This document shows, piece by piece, positions 10,602 to 22,935 of a DNA stretch of 64,000 nt. The DNA lies in NCBI GenBank assembly GCA_900155495.1, contig FTLJ01000215.1, positions 54,056 through 118,055 of the forward strand, written 5' to 3'. This DNA comes from Porogramme epimiltina (lineage: Eukaryota > Basidiomycota > Agaricomycetes > Polyporales > Polyporaceae). Each line of letters opens with the position of its first letter. Position 1 is the first letter of the stretch. The translations under genes and the position numbers were made by a program. The notes beneath the pieces were generated by a model that had not been told where the DNA came from, did not search any database, and saw only the letters and a list, made by a program, of their open reading frames with translations.

Positions 10602-13600
10602 ATGCCCATGTCCGTGCAGTGTCCATCCTACATCTCCGCCCGCTCCGCAGAAGTCATCCTCTCCGACGTCCGCCCCATCAAGCTCAAGCCCGAGGCCCTC
10701 CATTCCGTGAACGTCCTCCTCGATGAGATCCTCTACAACCTCCTCTCCATCGCCCGCTCCATCGCCGTCGACAAGCTCAAGGCCGCCCTGCTCCGGATCC
10801 TGCCCACAAGTCTAGGCAAGGAGGCGCTCCTGGAGGCCGAGGTCGAGCTCAAGGCGTATTGGGACAGGACGGGATCGGCGCGCCCCCCAGCGCGCGGCGC
10901 AGACAGCTCGACGTTTGACTTGCAGTGGTCCTTCGAGGTGAGCACGCAAATTTCGCCGACTATATGCGCGCGCGATAATTACGTCCCGCCGGCGCTAGCT
11001 CCTCCGCCTCAAGTGCGAAGCGTACTCTACCATGAATGATACCGATGAAGACGGCGAGGCCGAGAAGCGGCTACAGCATCGAATGGAGGGCATGGGCTCC
11101 GCGACCCCTCCGAGTGCTGCCTTGTTAGCTCCTGCGGCATTATATCTCACGGCTATCCTCGAGTACGTATCCCATCTGTTCCTCCGCGTGCTTCCTCTGC
11201 TCACGTTTAGCGCTGTGCTCCAGGGCCATCTGCGAGTACGTCTCTCTTCTCTCTCTCCCCACGTTGCCACTTGCCCCGTGTTGACTGAGACACCGCCCGC
11301 GCCCGCGCCCCGCCCCTGCGCCTGCGCCTGCAAACCCAGGCACGTCCTCTCAAACGTGAGTCGCGTCGCGTCGCGGGACAGCAGCCGCACCCTCGCGACG
11401 GTGCAGGATCTGTACATCGCGCTCGGGGAGGACGACACGATCTACAGCATGTTCAAGTCCTTGAAAGGTGCGCACCCTCGCCAGCCGGCCGCATTGTGCC
11501 CGATCGGGCGCCGGCCGCGCTAGCCGTCTTGAACGCGCAGCTGCTGAATGTCGTCGCGTTTCACGCGCCTGTTTATCAGTGTTTGAACACATCGAGGCCC
11601 TGTCCAGGGCGGCGCGGCCGCGGCGGAGCAAGTCGTTTTCACGGAGTGGGGACAAGGTGTCGCGGGGGTCGACGTCGTCGCCGTTCAACGGGGAGTCGAC
11701 CGCGGCGGGGGCGGGGGGGAAGTCGTCGCGGATGTCGACGGACTCGCAGAAATCGACGACGGTGGTGGGGTCGAGCGAGTCGCGGCGGACGTCCATGGAG
11801 AAGGTCAAGGGCGCCAAGATCTTCCACACGCGCACGCTGAGCGACAGGACGGAGCCGGGCGTTGCCGGGGCCCCGGGGAGTGAATTGGGACTAGGCCGAG
11901 AGCAGGGCGCCGGGGCCGAGTTTGAGGTGCGCCCATCGCCGGGTTCCTGTTCCCCTCCCAACATCCCCTTCTTACGCTCCCGCCCCCCCTTCCCTTCCAC
12001 CCTCGTCAGGAGGACGAGGAGCTTCAGCAAGAGTTTGACGAGCTCATGCGCTCCGGCGCAACCATGAAGGTCTCTTTGACGCCCGACCGCCTCAAGTCCA
12101 TGGAGGTGCGTGATCTCGCTTCCTCCCTTCTTCCTCTCCCCGCCAACAAACGCCCACGCGCTCCCGCAGGTGTACAAGCAGGAGCGCTTCGAGCGCGAGC
12201 GGCTTTCCCGTAGGGCGGGCCAGCCTGAGAAGGGTCAAGACGGTGGCGTCCTCGCCGCGGCCCCGTCCAATCCTGCGGAACACAAGCGCAGCGCAAATGG
12301 ACGGCCCACCATCCGCCACGTGGACTCTATCATTGAGGATGAAGAGGAGCCGACTGGTTCTTTGCACCCCCCTGCGCCGCCCCTGCAGTCAAACGGTGCC
12401 GTACGGTCACGTAACACCAGCTTCACTGCGAGCAGCACCACTTCTAGCTCCCGCCCGTCCGACCAGCGCCTACGCTCGGTGTCAATATCCAACGTCCCCC
12501 ACCCCCGACACGAGGACGGCATCGCTCGCAAGGGCTCAAACTCCAGAAACGGCGTCCCTCGTCTAGGCGGTATAGGGTCTCAAAACGTCGCACCGATGCC
12601 ACCTCCAGCGGGTGTCCCGAAACGCACCAGGAAGATCCAGAGGAATCCGGAGTCGTTGGACTTGGACGAGGTCATGGCGGGCTCTGATGGCGAGGACGGG
12701 GGCACGGGTGAGTCCACACAGCCTTCTCGCGGGGGCCAGCAGCAGCAACAGCAGCTGCCCTCCGTCCCCTCCACCCCCACATCCCCGAGGAAGCCCCACG
12801 TATCGAGAGCCGCCCAAGACCTCATCGCCTTCCTTGATGCGGGACCGCCCGAGGACCCATCATACAACCCCGCGATGAACGCGAGCGTGATCTCGTTTGA
12901 GTCGTCGAAGACCCGTTCGGGAAGGCTGCAGCGGATGATGAGCCGGCTCGCGATTGGCGGGTCGCGGGAGAACCTGAACGGGGCCCTGGACGACCCGCCA
13001 AAGACGCCGCGCTCGCTCTCGCGGAAGCCGTCGAAGGCGAACATGGCGGCGTCGCCCCCGCCGTCGTTCAAGGGGCTCAACTCGAAGCGGTCGATCCCGA
13101 ACGTCGCGAGCCAGTACCCCGCCGTCATCGTCGCCACTCCACCGCCTCGTCCGCCATCACAGACGCTCTACTCGAACACCCCGCCCGCGTCCAACTCTCA
13201 AACCTCATCTCTGAACAACTCCGAGGAAGGTGTCAGCTCGCAGCCCGCCAGCTTGGCACGGCGCGGCACCAGGAAGGCTGTCCCGACGCTGGAGGGCGGT
13301 GTGACGTCTCCGTCCTCCTCGGTCGCCGATTCACTCGCAGACAGCAAGCCGGCCGTCAACGGACACGCCAATGGACACCGGACCGCACGCATCCTCGGCA
13401 CCACCTCAGACGATACCTCGTCTATCGCCTCTGGCCCGACCTCACCGCCCGCGCGCAACAAGCCCGTTGTGCTCAATGGGTACCCCGTCAAGCTCGACAT
13501 GTCCGAGACGTCGCTCCGCCCGCGCGCGGTGACGTCCGCGGCGTCGCCGAGCTCGATGGTCGACCGCAAGTCGATCCACACGCACTCGAAGGCGGAGAGC

Positions 13601-14115
13601 GGGTACGCGTCGCGCTCGGCGTCGCGTAGCCCTGTCACGCCGTCGGACCGCCTCCCGCCCCCACCTCCCCCCGCGCCCCCGGCCCCAACGCTGTCCGCGA
13701 CGGACGCGGAAGATATGCGTCGGCTGCTCGGGAACGCGACGTCCGCGGAGGAGTGCCGGCTCGTCGTGGACCTGTTCCTCGCGAAGAACGGGTTCGCACT
13801 CGCGGCACCCGCCCCACCGCCCGCCGTGGTGGCGGCTCCCTCGGTGGAGGACGCGCTCGTGCTCGCGGCGAAGAACATCGAGGAGGCCGAGCGCGGGTTA
13901 GTCGCGTTGTTTTTGGGCGGCGGCGGAGGCGCCGCGGGGGAGGGTGTGGATGCGGACGCTGATGCTCGTGTTGACTCTCGCGCGCCCGGCGGGTCTTCTT
14001 CTTCCCTGGTGCAGGAGCAGGAGCGAGCGGCGGCGCCCCAAGAGCGCGAAGACGGACCTGGGAAGCACGAGCCGGAGCAGCAGCCCGAAGAGGACCGCCA
14101 CCAGCAGCAGTACGC

Positions 14116-14158
<43 letters not shown>

Positions 14159-14312
14159 GAGGAGCAGTCCTTTCGCGCCGCTGCCTCTGCCCACTCCCAT
14201 TGATCGCCGGCTGTCGGTCCAGGTCCCGCGCATGAGCTTGGATTACCACGTCCTAAACTTATACCGTATATACCAGCACGGCCTCGGGCTGGACCTCAGC
14301 GAGGCGTCGTGA
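10602..14312 (+). CDS. Hypothetical protein with two histone-fold-like segments and a long disordered tail
   Basis: Function unknown. The first segment (residues about 10-90) has helices reading LKPEALHSVNVLLDEILYNL and DKLKAALLRILPTSLGKEAL. The second, spread over three exons, reads LLAPAALYLTAILEAICEHV, then SRDSSRTLATVQDLYIALG. This resembles the histone H2A core in spacing (alanine-rich helix, then TR.. before a final helix). A 12-base exon (11224-11235) is needed to keep the frame. The remainder, mostly one exon from about 12170 to 13896, is Ser/Pro-rich with basic patches. A 118-base intron, 13897-14014 (GTTAGT donor, strong pyrimidine tract), switches to the frame with 13 serines from the AGC repeat and ends RIYQHGLGLDLSEAS. 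Without that splice the frame reads polyglutamine and stops at 14203. A nuclear or chromatin role is inference only. Confidence 0.7.
14118..14156 (+). repeat. (AGC)13 trinucleotide repeat
   Basis: Thirteen uninterrupted AGC units inside the last exon of the histone-fold-like gene. They read as polyserine in the frame that continues to 14312, or as polyglutamine in the frame of the unspliced upstream exon. A shorter CAG/CAA run (QQQQQ) lies near 12738 in the same gene. Confidence 0.95.
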
Positions 14313-15495
14313 GCTGGGGCGTTCCCTCTCTTTTGCCTGTTGTTGTTGTCGTCGTGGTCGACGTCCGCCGTTGGTTGACGGCGTCGCTCCCTCTCCCCAT
14401 TCCTCCTTTCCGCCCGCCCTCGTACATACCTCCATCCCTCGTGTTGTCCAATTGTGACGAGGCTGGTACCATACGCTTACGCATCCCGATACTGGTATCC
14501 ACGTTTAACGCTAGCCACAGCTACTACTACTCTTTATGCCCCCTTTCTTCCCCCCAGGGTTCCGCCCCGCCTGTCCTCTGTCATGTCGTCTAGAACCCTG
14601 TCTGCGTGTCTCCCCTACTTAGTATTACTCACTGTCACGCCCTTGTTTGCGCCTGTCCGACGTCCGTTCCTTTCATCCCCCCCGCGTTCGTTTCCGCTCC
14701 CCTTATCCCTCCCTCTGCATCGTATAATAGCCGTGTAATACGCTTCCTCCCGCGTCACCTCTGCAATATTTTCCCTGCATGTCTCGCCACCGTCCTTACG
14801 ACGGGTCCCACAGCGTGCAACTGGTTCAGGACACGCTACCGCACACACCGATGGATCTCGCACGCCCAGTTTCCAAGTCCCACGAAACCGCGCATCTGCG
14901 GTCGGTTCGCACGAAGTTCGCATACCGTGCCACAACAGCAACGGATGTCTGTAACTTATTAGATATATGAGATCAAGACAGTTTCCCATCGCTCTTTCTG
15001 TGGACTTCCTCCGTCGTTTGTGTCCAGACTCCATGCTCAAGCGACGCTTTGCACGTTTGCACACCAGTCACCAGGGGGGGTTTCAGCCGATATTCTGTGC
15101 AGGGCGTCTTTGATCGAAAATCTTGAAACTGCGGCGGCGTCCATACATAAGCAATTTCCGGAGTGGTCTTCAGCCTCATCTGCAAGTGGCACCCAGAGTG
15201 AGGTAAACGATGTGCCTGCACTCTGGAGTACGGCAAAATTTCCCGCGCATGCGCTGTTCGCAGGGCATTCCAGTAATTTCCGAGTGCCATTGTGAGGGTG
15301 TGCAAACAAACATCCAACGTTCATGCCGTTCCCGTTTCGGCAGGTGCGCTCTGAGGCTGACGTCATTTCTTCTCGAATCCGACCGACGTAATATGGTAGC
15401 TGATGTACACTCGTATCCACCAAGAGACCCATTAATTCACAAGTGCAACGAAATGTCCAATGTCTACGTGACCATCTTCGCGCTTCGCCTAGGCC
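14313..15495. other. Intergenic region between convergent genes
   Basis: Contains the 3' trailers of the genes ending at 14312 (plus) and 15496 (minus). The first 400 bases are pyrimidine- and GT-rich. Short frames on both strands lack motifs and splice support; no gene is called. Confidence 0.5.
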
Positions 15496-16175
15496 CTACA
15501 GCTTAGGCGTAGCCACGGGGGTGGGAGGCTGGGAGACCCCGAACATGACGCGAACGTCCGACAGTCTGCGGTCGCGGTCGGCCTGGAACGGCTTCAGCGC
15601 TCCGTTCGTACAGGGTGCCATCGGACGAGAGCGAACTCACCGCGTTCGCGCGCATCGTCTGTTGGCAATCCTCGAGGTCCGACTTGAGCTGGTGCACGCG
15701 CGAGTCGGTGTCGCTCTCTTTCACCTTCTTCAACTAATGCAAGGGTGTCAGCCGCCAGGTGCGGGGCGCGATGGACTGCGTAAATAATGCGCACCGTAAG
15801 CCCGTCCTCGGCCTTGGCCTGCTTGCCGATCGCGTCGACGTGCTTGTGCTTCACCTTGCTCAGCTTCTTCGCGGCGGTCAGCTCCTTCTCCTTCGTCTTG
15901 CGGACAAGCGCTTCCGCCTTGTCCGCCTCCTGGAGCCACAGAGCCTGGCGTGAGCAGCGCACGGGGTGGTCGGGGGCAGCACTCGCGCGTGGACGCACCT
16001 TCGCGCTCTTCTGGAGGACCTTCTCTGCGGAGCGCACGTCTTTGAGCGCGTGGTCTAAAGCCTTCTGGTCGGCTTTGGCCTCTTTGGCCATGAGCTTCTC
16101 CAGCTTCTTGACCTCTTTGCCGGCGAGGGACGCCAGCGAGGAGGAAGAGGAACTTGTAGGAGGCTGAGCTGACAT
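15496..16175 (-). CDS. Small coiled-coil protein
   Basis: Uncharacterised soluble protein of about 150 residues in four exons. The ATG at 16175 is followed by a Ser-rich start, then an almost continuous charged helix (KEVKKLEKLMAKEAKAD, then KTKEKELTAAKKLSKVKHKH, then DSRVHQLKSDLEDC) with heptad-like spacing. It ends in a short tail, VRVMFGVSQPPTPVATPKL, at the stop 15496-15498. Introns lie near 15954-16000, 15734-15797 and 15583-15640. Small Lys/Ala/Glu-rich coiled-coil proteins of this kind occur in basidiomycetes without known function. It lies 312 bases downstream of the minus-strand gene 16488-18346. Confidence 0.75.
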
Positions 16176-16487
16176 ATTGCGGCGAGGAGGGTCGTTGAGG
16201 TCTAGAATCAGGAGAAAAGAGTAGTGCGCGGGTATTGATCGAGAGGTAGGAAGGATGTCCCTCTTTTAACCTGGGCTTGAGGCTGACCGTGGTTGACGGT
16301 TCCATTTGTGACCCCTGGAGTCAGCCGCTAACGCGAGACCTGCTGCCTGTACGCAAAGACTTGAACTCAACGTGGCGATTCTTAAGTGATCCGAAGGTTT
16401 AGGTACGAGAAACGGGATGAATCAGCATCGTACAGTACAAAATACTAAACCAAGGGCGGAAGTAATGACATCCTAGGCGTCGATCCA

Positions 16488-18346
16488 TCATTCTTCCGGG
16501 TCCTGCGAGTGAGAGGACTCCGTGTTCTGAGAAAACATATTCAAGAACTCCTCAACTACGGTCATTGAACCCAAGGGTAGGATGTCGGACGAATGGTCGT
16601 CATCAGACATGAGATCTTCATGTATAGCAGCTGCTGATGTGTCGGTAGCGGTCTGTAAAGGCCTGCCGCCGCCGTTGTGTTCATCAACCTGAATTATAGC
16701 GATTAGAATGGTATGCGAGGATAAAATGAGAGAACACTTACCGGAAGTTCGTTTCCGTCGTCGTCGCGACCTTCGAAACCTTCCAAGAAGTCGTGCACCT
16801 CGACGGGTAAGCTGCCATACGGCGCACTGTCCTGGCTGAAGGGATCAGAAGTACCTGGTCCTAAGAGCTTAGATGGTAAGAGGAGGGGCGAAGAACGTCG
16901 CCCCGAGAATGTGGACGACGTCATTTGGGAATATCCTGATTCTTGACTGGCGAAGTAGTCTTGTGATTCAGGCGGTCTCCCTCGCTCCGATCCCGAGTCA
17001 GGTTCGGACCTCTCAGAAGGAGTAGATGTCGCTGTATGAGGCGCGGTGACACCCCGGTTAGACCTGCGGCGGGAAAATGAGTATCACGGAAATACCCTTC
17101 GTGACAGCGCATACCATCTGAGACGCCCAATGCGCAAAGCATCTGCCCACACTGCGTCTATCTCCGTCTCAACCTGGCTTTGGGAGCTCTCGATGACTTC
17201 AGGAGAAGATAGAACTTCCTCGTCCACTTCGTTCGAGTGAAGAGTCCCGTCGATGTGCCCCACACCAAGGGTGATGTTTTCCGACGGCAGAGGCGGATCT
17301 TCCAGTTGGCGGATTCGCAGAGGAAGTTCTTTCTCGCTGTCCTGAGAGCTGGGAACGAACTGGGATGTTCCTCCAAGGCGTGGTGCACGCTCGTACGAGG
17401 AATGAGCGGCGGGGAACTCAGGCCTGGGGATAGAAATCTCTTGCGACTGAGATGAAGGAACCCATTTGTCGGACTCCCTAGAAGGGGAGCGCACGTTACG
17501 GCGGTAGATGAAAGGCATGTCGGATGATGGGAAGAAAGCTTTGAGAGGTACGGGTGGCGGGGGCATGGCTTTTTGACTACGGCGAGGCGTCAAGGCTTCT
17601 TTGTGCGGACCTGGTGGCACCGAGCCACCCGACGAAGATGGTACTGAGGGAACAAGGGCATTAGTTGAAAGGCCGCACGTTACAGTATGAGATCACTCAC
17701 CAGTGCCATCTCCCTTCGGAGGGACAAGGGAGGAGCCGAGGCCATGCGGTGGCTCCGGGTTGGACGAATCACTGTCCAGTGGTACTAGCTTACTGCCCAC
17801 GGGATTTCTTGTCTCATCCTCGCCTGTACGCGTCATTCCGACACGCCTGTTGCTCGAAGCAGAGGGCGGCGGGGAAGGGAGGGAAGCGGCTCCATGCAAC
17901 GCAGAACGATCAGCATGTCGAGGTGTGAGTGGAGGGGTGTCGAGAGAATGCGCATAGTTTGCAGAAGCACGGGTCGGAGAACCCAGATGTATTATTTGCT
18001 CAACTTCATTGACATCTCGTCCCTCTTCATTTTCCTCGGGTTTAGCAGGCCCGTGGTCAGCGTCCCCGCCGACGAGATTATCCAAAGGCAACGATACTGC
18101 TAGGAGATGCTTCGTCCGTTCAGCTTCCTCAGCATCATCAATTACTATGCTATTTGTGGGAGTGAGGTTCTCTTTCTGTTTGCGTTTCTTCCTCGGAGGT
18201 TCTGTGGGGAGAGTGCTGACTGGGGACTCCTTCCGTTTGGGGACGACGGCCTTGCCAGGGATGCTTGTCCTGGGCGATCGCTTGCTCGTCGATGAGGGAA
18301 AGAACGCAGACAGCGGAAGTTGGGAGGATCCAGCAGCAGGGGGCAT
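16488..18346 (-). CDS. Disordered basic protein with an N-terminal PIP-box motif
   Basis: No orthologue recognised. The first exon (17701-18346) starts at an ATG and carries at residues 9-16 the sequence QLPLSAFF, a perfect Q-x-x-L-x-x-F-F PCNA-interacting peptide, followed by basic residues (SKRSPR) and a nuclear-localisation-like cluster PPRKKRKQKEN. Later exons are rich in Ser, Pro, Glu and Asp and repeat short motifs such as FVPSSQDS and WVPSSQSQ. A second, weaker PLKAFFPSS copy occurs in exon 2 near 17540. The C-terminus is acidic (EDLMSDDDHSSD) and ends at 16488-16490. No globular domain is visible. A role in DNA replication or repair is inferred only from the PIP box. Confidence 0.7.
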
Positions 18347-18683
18347 AGGAGTAAGTGGTCAGAGCAACCGGCACCCAGCGCATGGATCAGTGTGGACGAG
18401 AACGATGATCATCGGGGGCAACGCGGGGTCGTGACCGTGTAAGCGCCCATGCGGGCATGGCGGACCGGCACTGCGACAGATGGCTGCATTGTGCGTTCAG
18501 GACGAGGCAAAGAGGCTGCAAGGGACGGCACATTACACGCGGAATAGCGAGAAACGTAACTAAGTACTTTTACAGGCAGAGGCGTACACCGCAGTAGTCT
18601 ACACCCAAGCCATCCAAGGCAATGCCCAGCTGACAGTGATACAAATATGACAACACTGCTGCTGAGGCCACCACAAACGCGGC
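18347..18683. other. Spacer between RPA135 and the PIP-box gene
   Basis: Holds the 3' trailer of RPA135 and the promoter of the gene starting at 18346 (both minus strand). No reading frame here has support. Confidence 0.5.
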
Positions 18684-21600
18684 TTATTGCACCTCGAGCG
18701 ACACCTTGATGCCCATCGACGCAAGCTCCGCACAGAGGTACCGGAAAACATACGGCACCGCGATGACGTCCATGTCCCCGCCCTTCGCGCCCGCCCCAAG
18801 AACGTTCTGGGATGGGATTGCGACGCGCACGTCCCCGACCCCGGGGCGTGCTCCAGGCGCACCAGCGAGTGCCTGCCGAGCCAGTGCGTCCGCCTCTTCG
18901 GCGGCGGCGCGACACGCTCTGCAGTACTCGCCGCCTGGCCCGGACGGGCGAGAGACGCCCCCAGCGCCGAGGACGGCCTCGCCGAGGGAGACGTCGTCGT
19001 AGCCGAGGGAGATGAGCGAGCCACAGGTGCGGCAGACCCAGGCGGTCGAGTAGTCGGAGCAGTTCATGAGACGGTCCTGGAGGAGGAAGGCCGTGCCGTG
19101 CGCGATGAGCGCGTCGCGCTCCATCTCTCCGAAACGGATACCTCCAGCGCGTTTACGGCCCTAAGATAGAGGAAGTAGGGGTAAGGGGGTTGAAGTGAAG
19201 GGTATGTGACGTTGGAGGTAGACGTACCTTTACAGGCTGGCGCGTCACTGGATCGACAGGGCCTGTCGTCCGCACCTGGAACTTGTCAAGAACCATGTGC
19301 CGCAGGCGCTGGTAGTACACGACACCGATGTAGATGTCCGCCGCGAACTCCTGGCCGGTGATACCGGAGTACATGGGCTCGTTTCCGTAGTAGTTGTAGC
19401 CTGCGGCAAGAAGCTGTTCTCCGAAGTATTCGATGGCTGTGTCTTCTTCCGTGAATCTATGAGCATTGGAGAAGCAGATTGTCAGGGGGTGCTACATGCC
19501 GAAAGTGGACAGACTTACTGGAAGGGCGTCGCATCCTGCGCAAGACCGTGCATCGCACCAGCCTTACCCGCCATACTCTCGACCAACATGCCGATCGTCA
19601 TTCGAGAGGGGAATGCGTGAGGGTTGATGATGACGTCCGGCTGCATGCCGCTCTCCGAGAACGGCATGTCGACCGCGGGCCACTTCTGCGAGCACACACC
19701 CTTCTGCCCGTGCCGCGACGAGAACTTGTCACCGATGACGGGTGCACGAGTAATGCGCAGCATGATGTTGATCTTCTGCAGCTCCTGGTCCCCGGCGTCG
19801 CTCCCTGCATCCCAGTGTATCAGCACACGCGAATCACCTAGGGATTCAAATAGGCGCACCAAGCAGGCGGACAGTGTCGACGTAGGCCACCTCATCACCC
19901 TTGTACTTAGCGAACTTCGTGCGCCCAGTGGTGTCGTCGATGTACGCCGCGATGGGGTCGCCAGGGTTCAACCGCACGCCGACAGACGGCAGCCCGTCCG
20001 CGTCGATCAGCTTCGCCGCGGGGTGCTGCCTATCGCCCTCCTCCATGCGGATCTCGGGGCCCATGCCGAAATGTAATGTCGGTGCGGACGTCGCGCGGCG
20101 TGAGCCCGTGAGCTCCTGGAGATCGACCGTGTACGACTTGTACACCGTGCCGTACCCGAAGCCGCGCTCGTGCGCAGACTTGTTCAGGATCATCGCGTCC
20201 TCCATGTCGTAGCCGGTGTAGGAGATGACGGCGACGATCGCATTTGTACCGTTCGGGAACGAGTCCATGCCGTACGTGTTGTGTAGTGCGGGGCGTACGA
20301 CAGGCGTTTGACCGGTTTGGAGGCGGTAGAGCTTGTTGTCTGTACGGTGCTGGAGCGCTGTCGACGGCGTGCCCATTGTTTGTTTACCCATCTGTAATTC
20401 GAACATGTGAACGTGCAGCCATGAGCAAGGTCGCTTTACTGACCTGACACTGGTAGATGTTTCGCGGACTCTGGTTGAAGTCGGAGAATGGTGTCAAATT
20501 CGCCAGGATGGACAAGAAGTTGGTTGGTGAGTGCTCGACGTGTGTTGACACATCGTCCTCGATCTCCGCAGGTGTGCATGCTATATCCATGTACACCTGC
20601 TCGAACGAGCCGACCTGATCATCCCGCCCGTTTGCTAGATACTTCACAGGACGCATCATACGTGACCGGCTGGCAAAGAGGTACAGACCAGGGTATTGAC
20701 CGCCCTTAGACACGGGCACGAACCCGATCTCTAGGTCCACTGGTACATTGTTCTTCCCTTCTGTCTTCCATATCCGAAGGCTCGTCGCGAGCTGTTTGCA
20801 GACCGCAGCAGGCGCCCAGCCAATGACCCGGCCGTCGAGTTGTATACACAGATTGCGGCGCCCGTCGACAGAGACTGTGAAGGCTTGGGTCATGCCGTGA
20901 GCGGCCAAGAGGGCGGGAAGGTGGGAAACGGAGATTGGGGAGGTGACGATGCGACATGTGCGGGAGAGATGGTTAAGGAGACCACAGGGAGATCCATCGG
21001 GTGTGTGTACTGGGCAGAGGAAACCTAGAGAGAACGATGAGCATGATCATTCTCGAGTTCTCGAAAAAGGGGTAATTCACTCACCCCATGCTTCTGGAAG
21101 GAGCTTTCGGACCGTTGTCGTCTTCAGCTCAGCGAAGAAGGCACCTCTGTGAATAGAGCGGAAGTGACTTATGTATCGCATCCAGTTCAACTTCTCAGCG
21201 ACGATCGTGAAACCGGATGCCTGCTGGAGATCGAGGCCGGTTGGCGAAACGAGGTTGCCCGTAGCCAGGAAGTTCGACATCTTCGCGCCGATGTCGTAGC
21301 CTGTTCGTGCGAGAACCTTCTTGATGTACCGTTCTGAATGTACATCAGTATGTGCGGGAGAGACGAGAGATGGCGATAAACTTACTGTCGAAGAAATCTA
21401 CGGCCGGGTTAGAATTGCGGATATCCGCAGCTATTCCTTCGCGGAAGCCGTTAAGAGCTTCTTCGAGACGCTCCTTGAGGATTATGCCATACAAGGTTCC
21501 AGGGAGAAGAACCTCTTGGTGCTGGGGAGAGTCGGGATTGTCCACACTACATGATTTTGAGACGAGCGCATAAAGCTTCCTCAACATGAACCTGTGAGGT

Positions 21601-22935
21601 GCACAAGCGCATGAGCTTAAACAAGGGGGGTGATGAGAGTATGTCTTACAAGAGCATGCGGAACTTCTCCCTAGGGTTCTGCAGATGGACGAGGACAACC
21701 TTGTTGATTAACCACACACCAATAGCCTGGTTTGTCCAGTCTTCTGGCATGTTAACAACAACCCGGAACTTGTCGCCTAGATATTGAAGACACTGATCTC
21801 CCGTGTAAAGGCTGTAGGCCTTGAAACTACGCAGGAGCAGTTCCACTCGATCGGACAAAAAGGTATCCTCGTAGTCCTGCATCATGACACCTTCGAAGAT
21901 TTCTTTGTCTGACGCCGACACGAGAGCCTTCAGAATGAGCATGATAGGGATGACATACTCCTGTTTGCGCCAACTGAAACGGAGCATAGCGCTTCCGTTT
22001 GAGAGGTAGTGGAGGGTATTTGTTACACTTGTCTGGTCGGGGCGGACGCAACGTATTTGGACGGCATAGGGGGTGTATGAGGGACCTCGGTTGACAAACG
22101 ATGGTCGGACGAGGGAGATGACATGATGTCGTCGGGGAAGGATGAGGTAACGGATGAGACGTTCGTTGCCGTTAATGATGAAATATCCACCAAATTCTTC
22201 AGGTTCTTCGTGGTGCTTGACGAGGTCGGCCGATGACATCCCGCGTAAATTACACCGGGCGGACTATCAAAGTATTAGCCAGGCTCACAAGTAGGTATAC
22301 AGCTCCTACTCACTCGGACCATGATGGGGAGAAGGCCACAGTCGCGCATCTCGACCTCGACTGGACCATCATTGACTTGCCAGCAAATCTTTACCATCAT
22401 GCGACCTCTATATGATGTCAAGCGTTCTCGAGCCTAATGTTAATGCATGCTTGTTAGTTATTGCTTCACTGAACGAATGCAATGCCCTACCTCGGTCGGG
22501 AATACCCTCCTCTCGACAGCATCCTTATCACGTTCGGGAACCATGGGCCGAGAGACAGTAACCTGCTCATACCACACTTGCAATTGATTCGTACCGAGAA
22601 CTGGAGGATGAGACAGAAATATACATACTGGTCAGTCGGTTTCCCCAGCCTCTCTGCCCGCTCTCCGAGCCGATGTCACCCTTGCCATCAAAAACTACAC
22701 GCTTCCCAATATCTTCCAATCCAAGATGTAGTAGCCCACGCCCGTCACCATCTCCCAAAGGAAGACCAGAGTCGTCGAAGAGAGCGTTGAAGGATTCGAG
22801 GTGTGGAGTTACGAATTCGTTGAGGATGGGGACGACAGCTGCATTTTTGGGTGGGTGCTTGAAGTTGTTTTCGCGTTCGAGAGTGTTGAATGTGCTCTTG
22901 AAGCGTTTTTGAGGGCGCGGGGAACCGTCGGGCAT
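18684..22935 (-). CDS. RPA135: DNA-directed RNA polymerase I second-largest subunit
   Basis: Forms half of the RNA polymerase I active centre, transcribing rRNA genes in the nucleolus. It runs from the ATG at 22935 to the stop at 18684 in more than ten exons. In order are seen: a Pol I-type N-terminus with [11 protein letters not shown]; the fork/lobe region [19 protein letters not shown]; the Pol I-specific [18 protein letters not shown]; the switch segment [31 protein letters not shown]; the hybrid-binding [13 protein letters not shown]; and [21 protein letters not shown]-terminal zinc-binding CRTCG...CRAC and [17 protein letters not shown] close the chain. The C-terminal clamp zinc region carries a Gly/Ala-rich insertion between the two cysteine pairs and the end. 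All blocks are intact. It is divergent from the nucleoporin gene. Confidence 0.96.

Noticed and set aside
13198..14249. Minus-strand frames of 226 and 204 codons
   Set aside because: Antisense shadows of the long Ser/Pro-rich exon of the histone-fold-like gene.
18684..22935. First considered as RPB2 (RNA polymerase II)
   Set aside because: The [18 protein letters not shown] block, the [18 protein letters not shown]-terminus and overall layout fit the Pol I subunit better.
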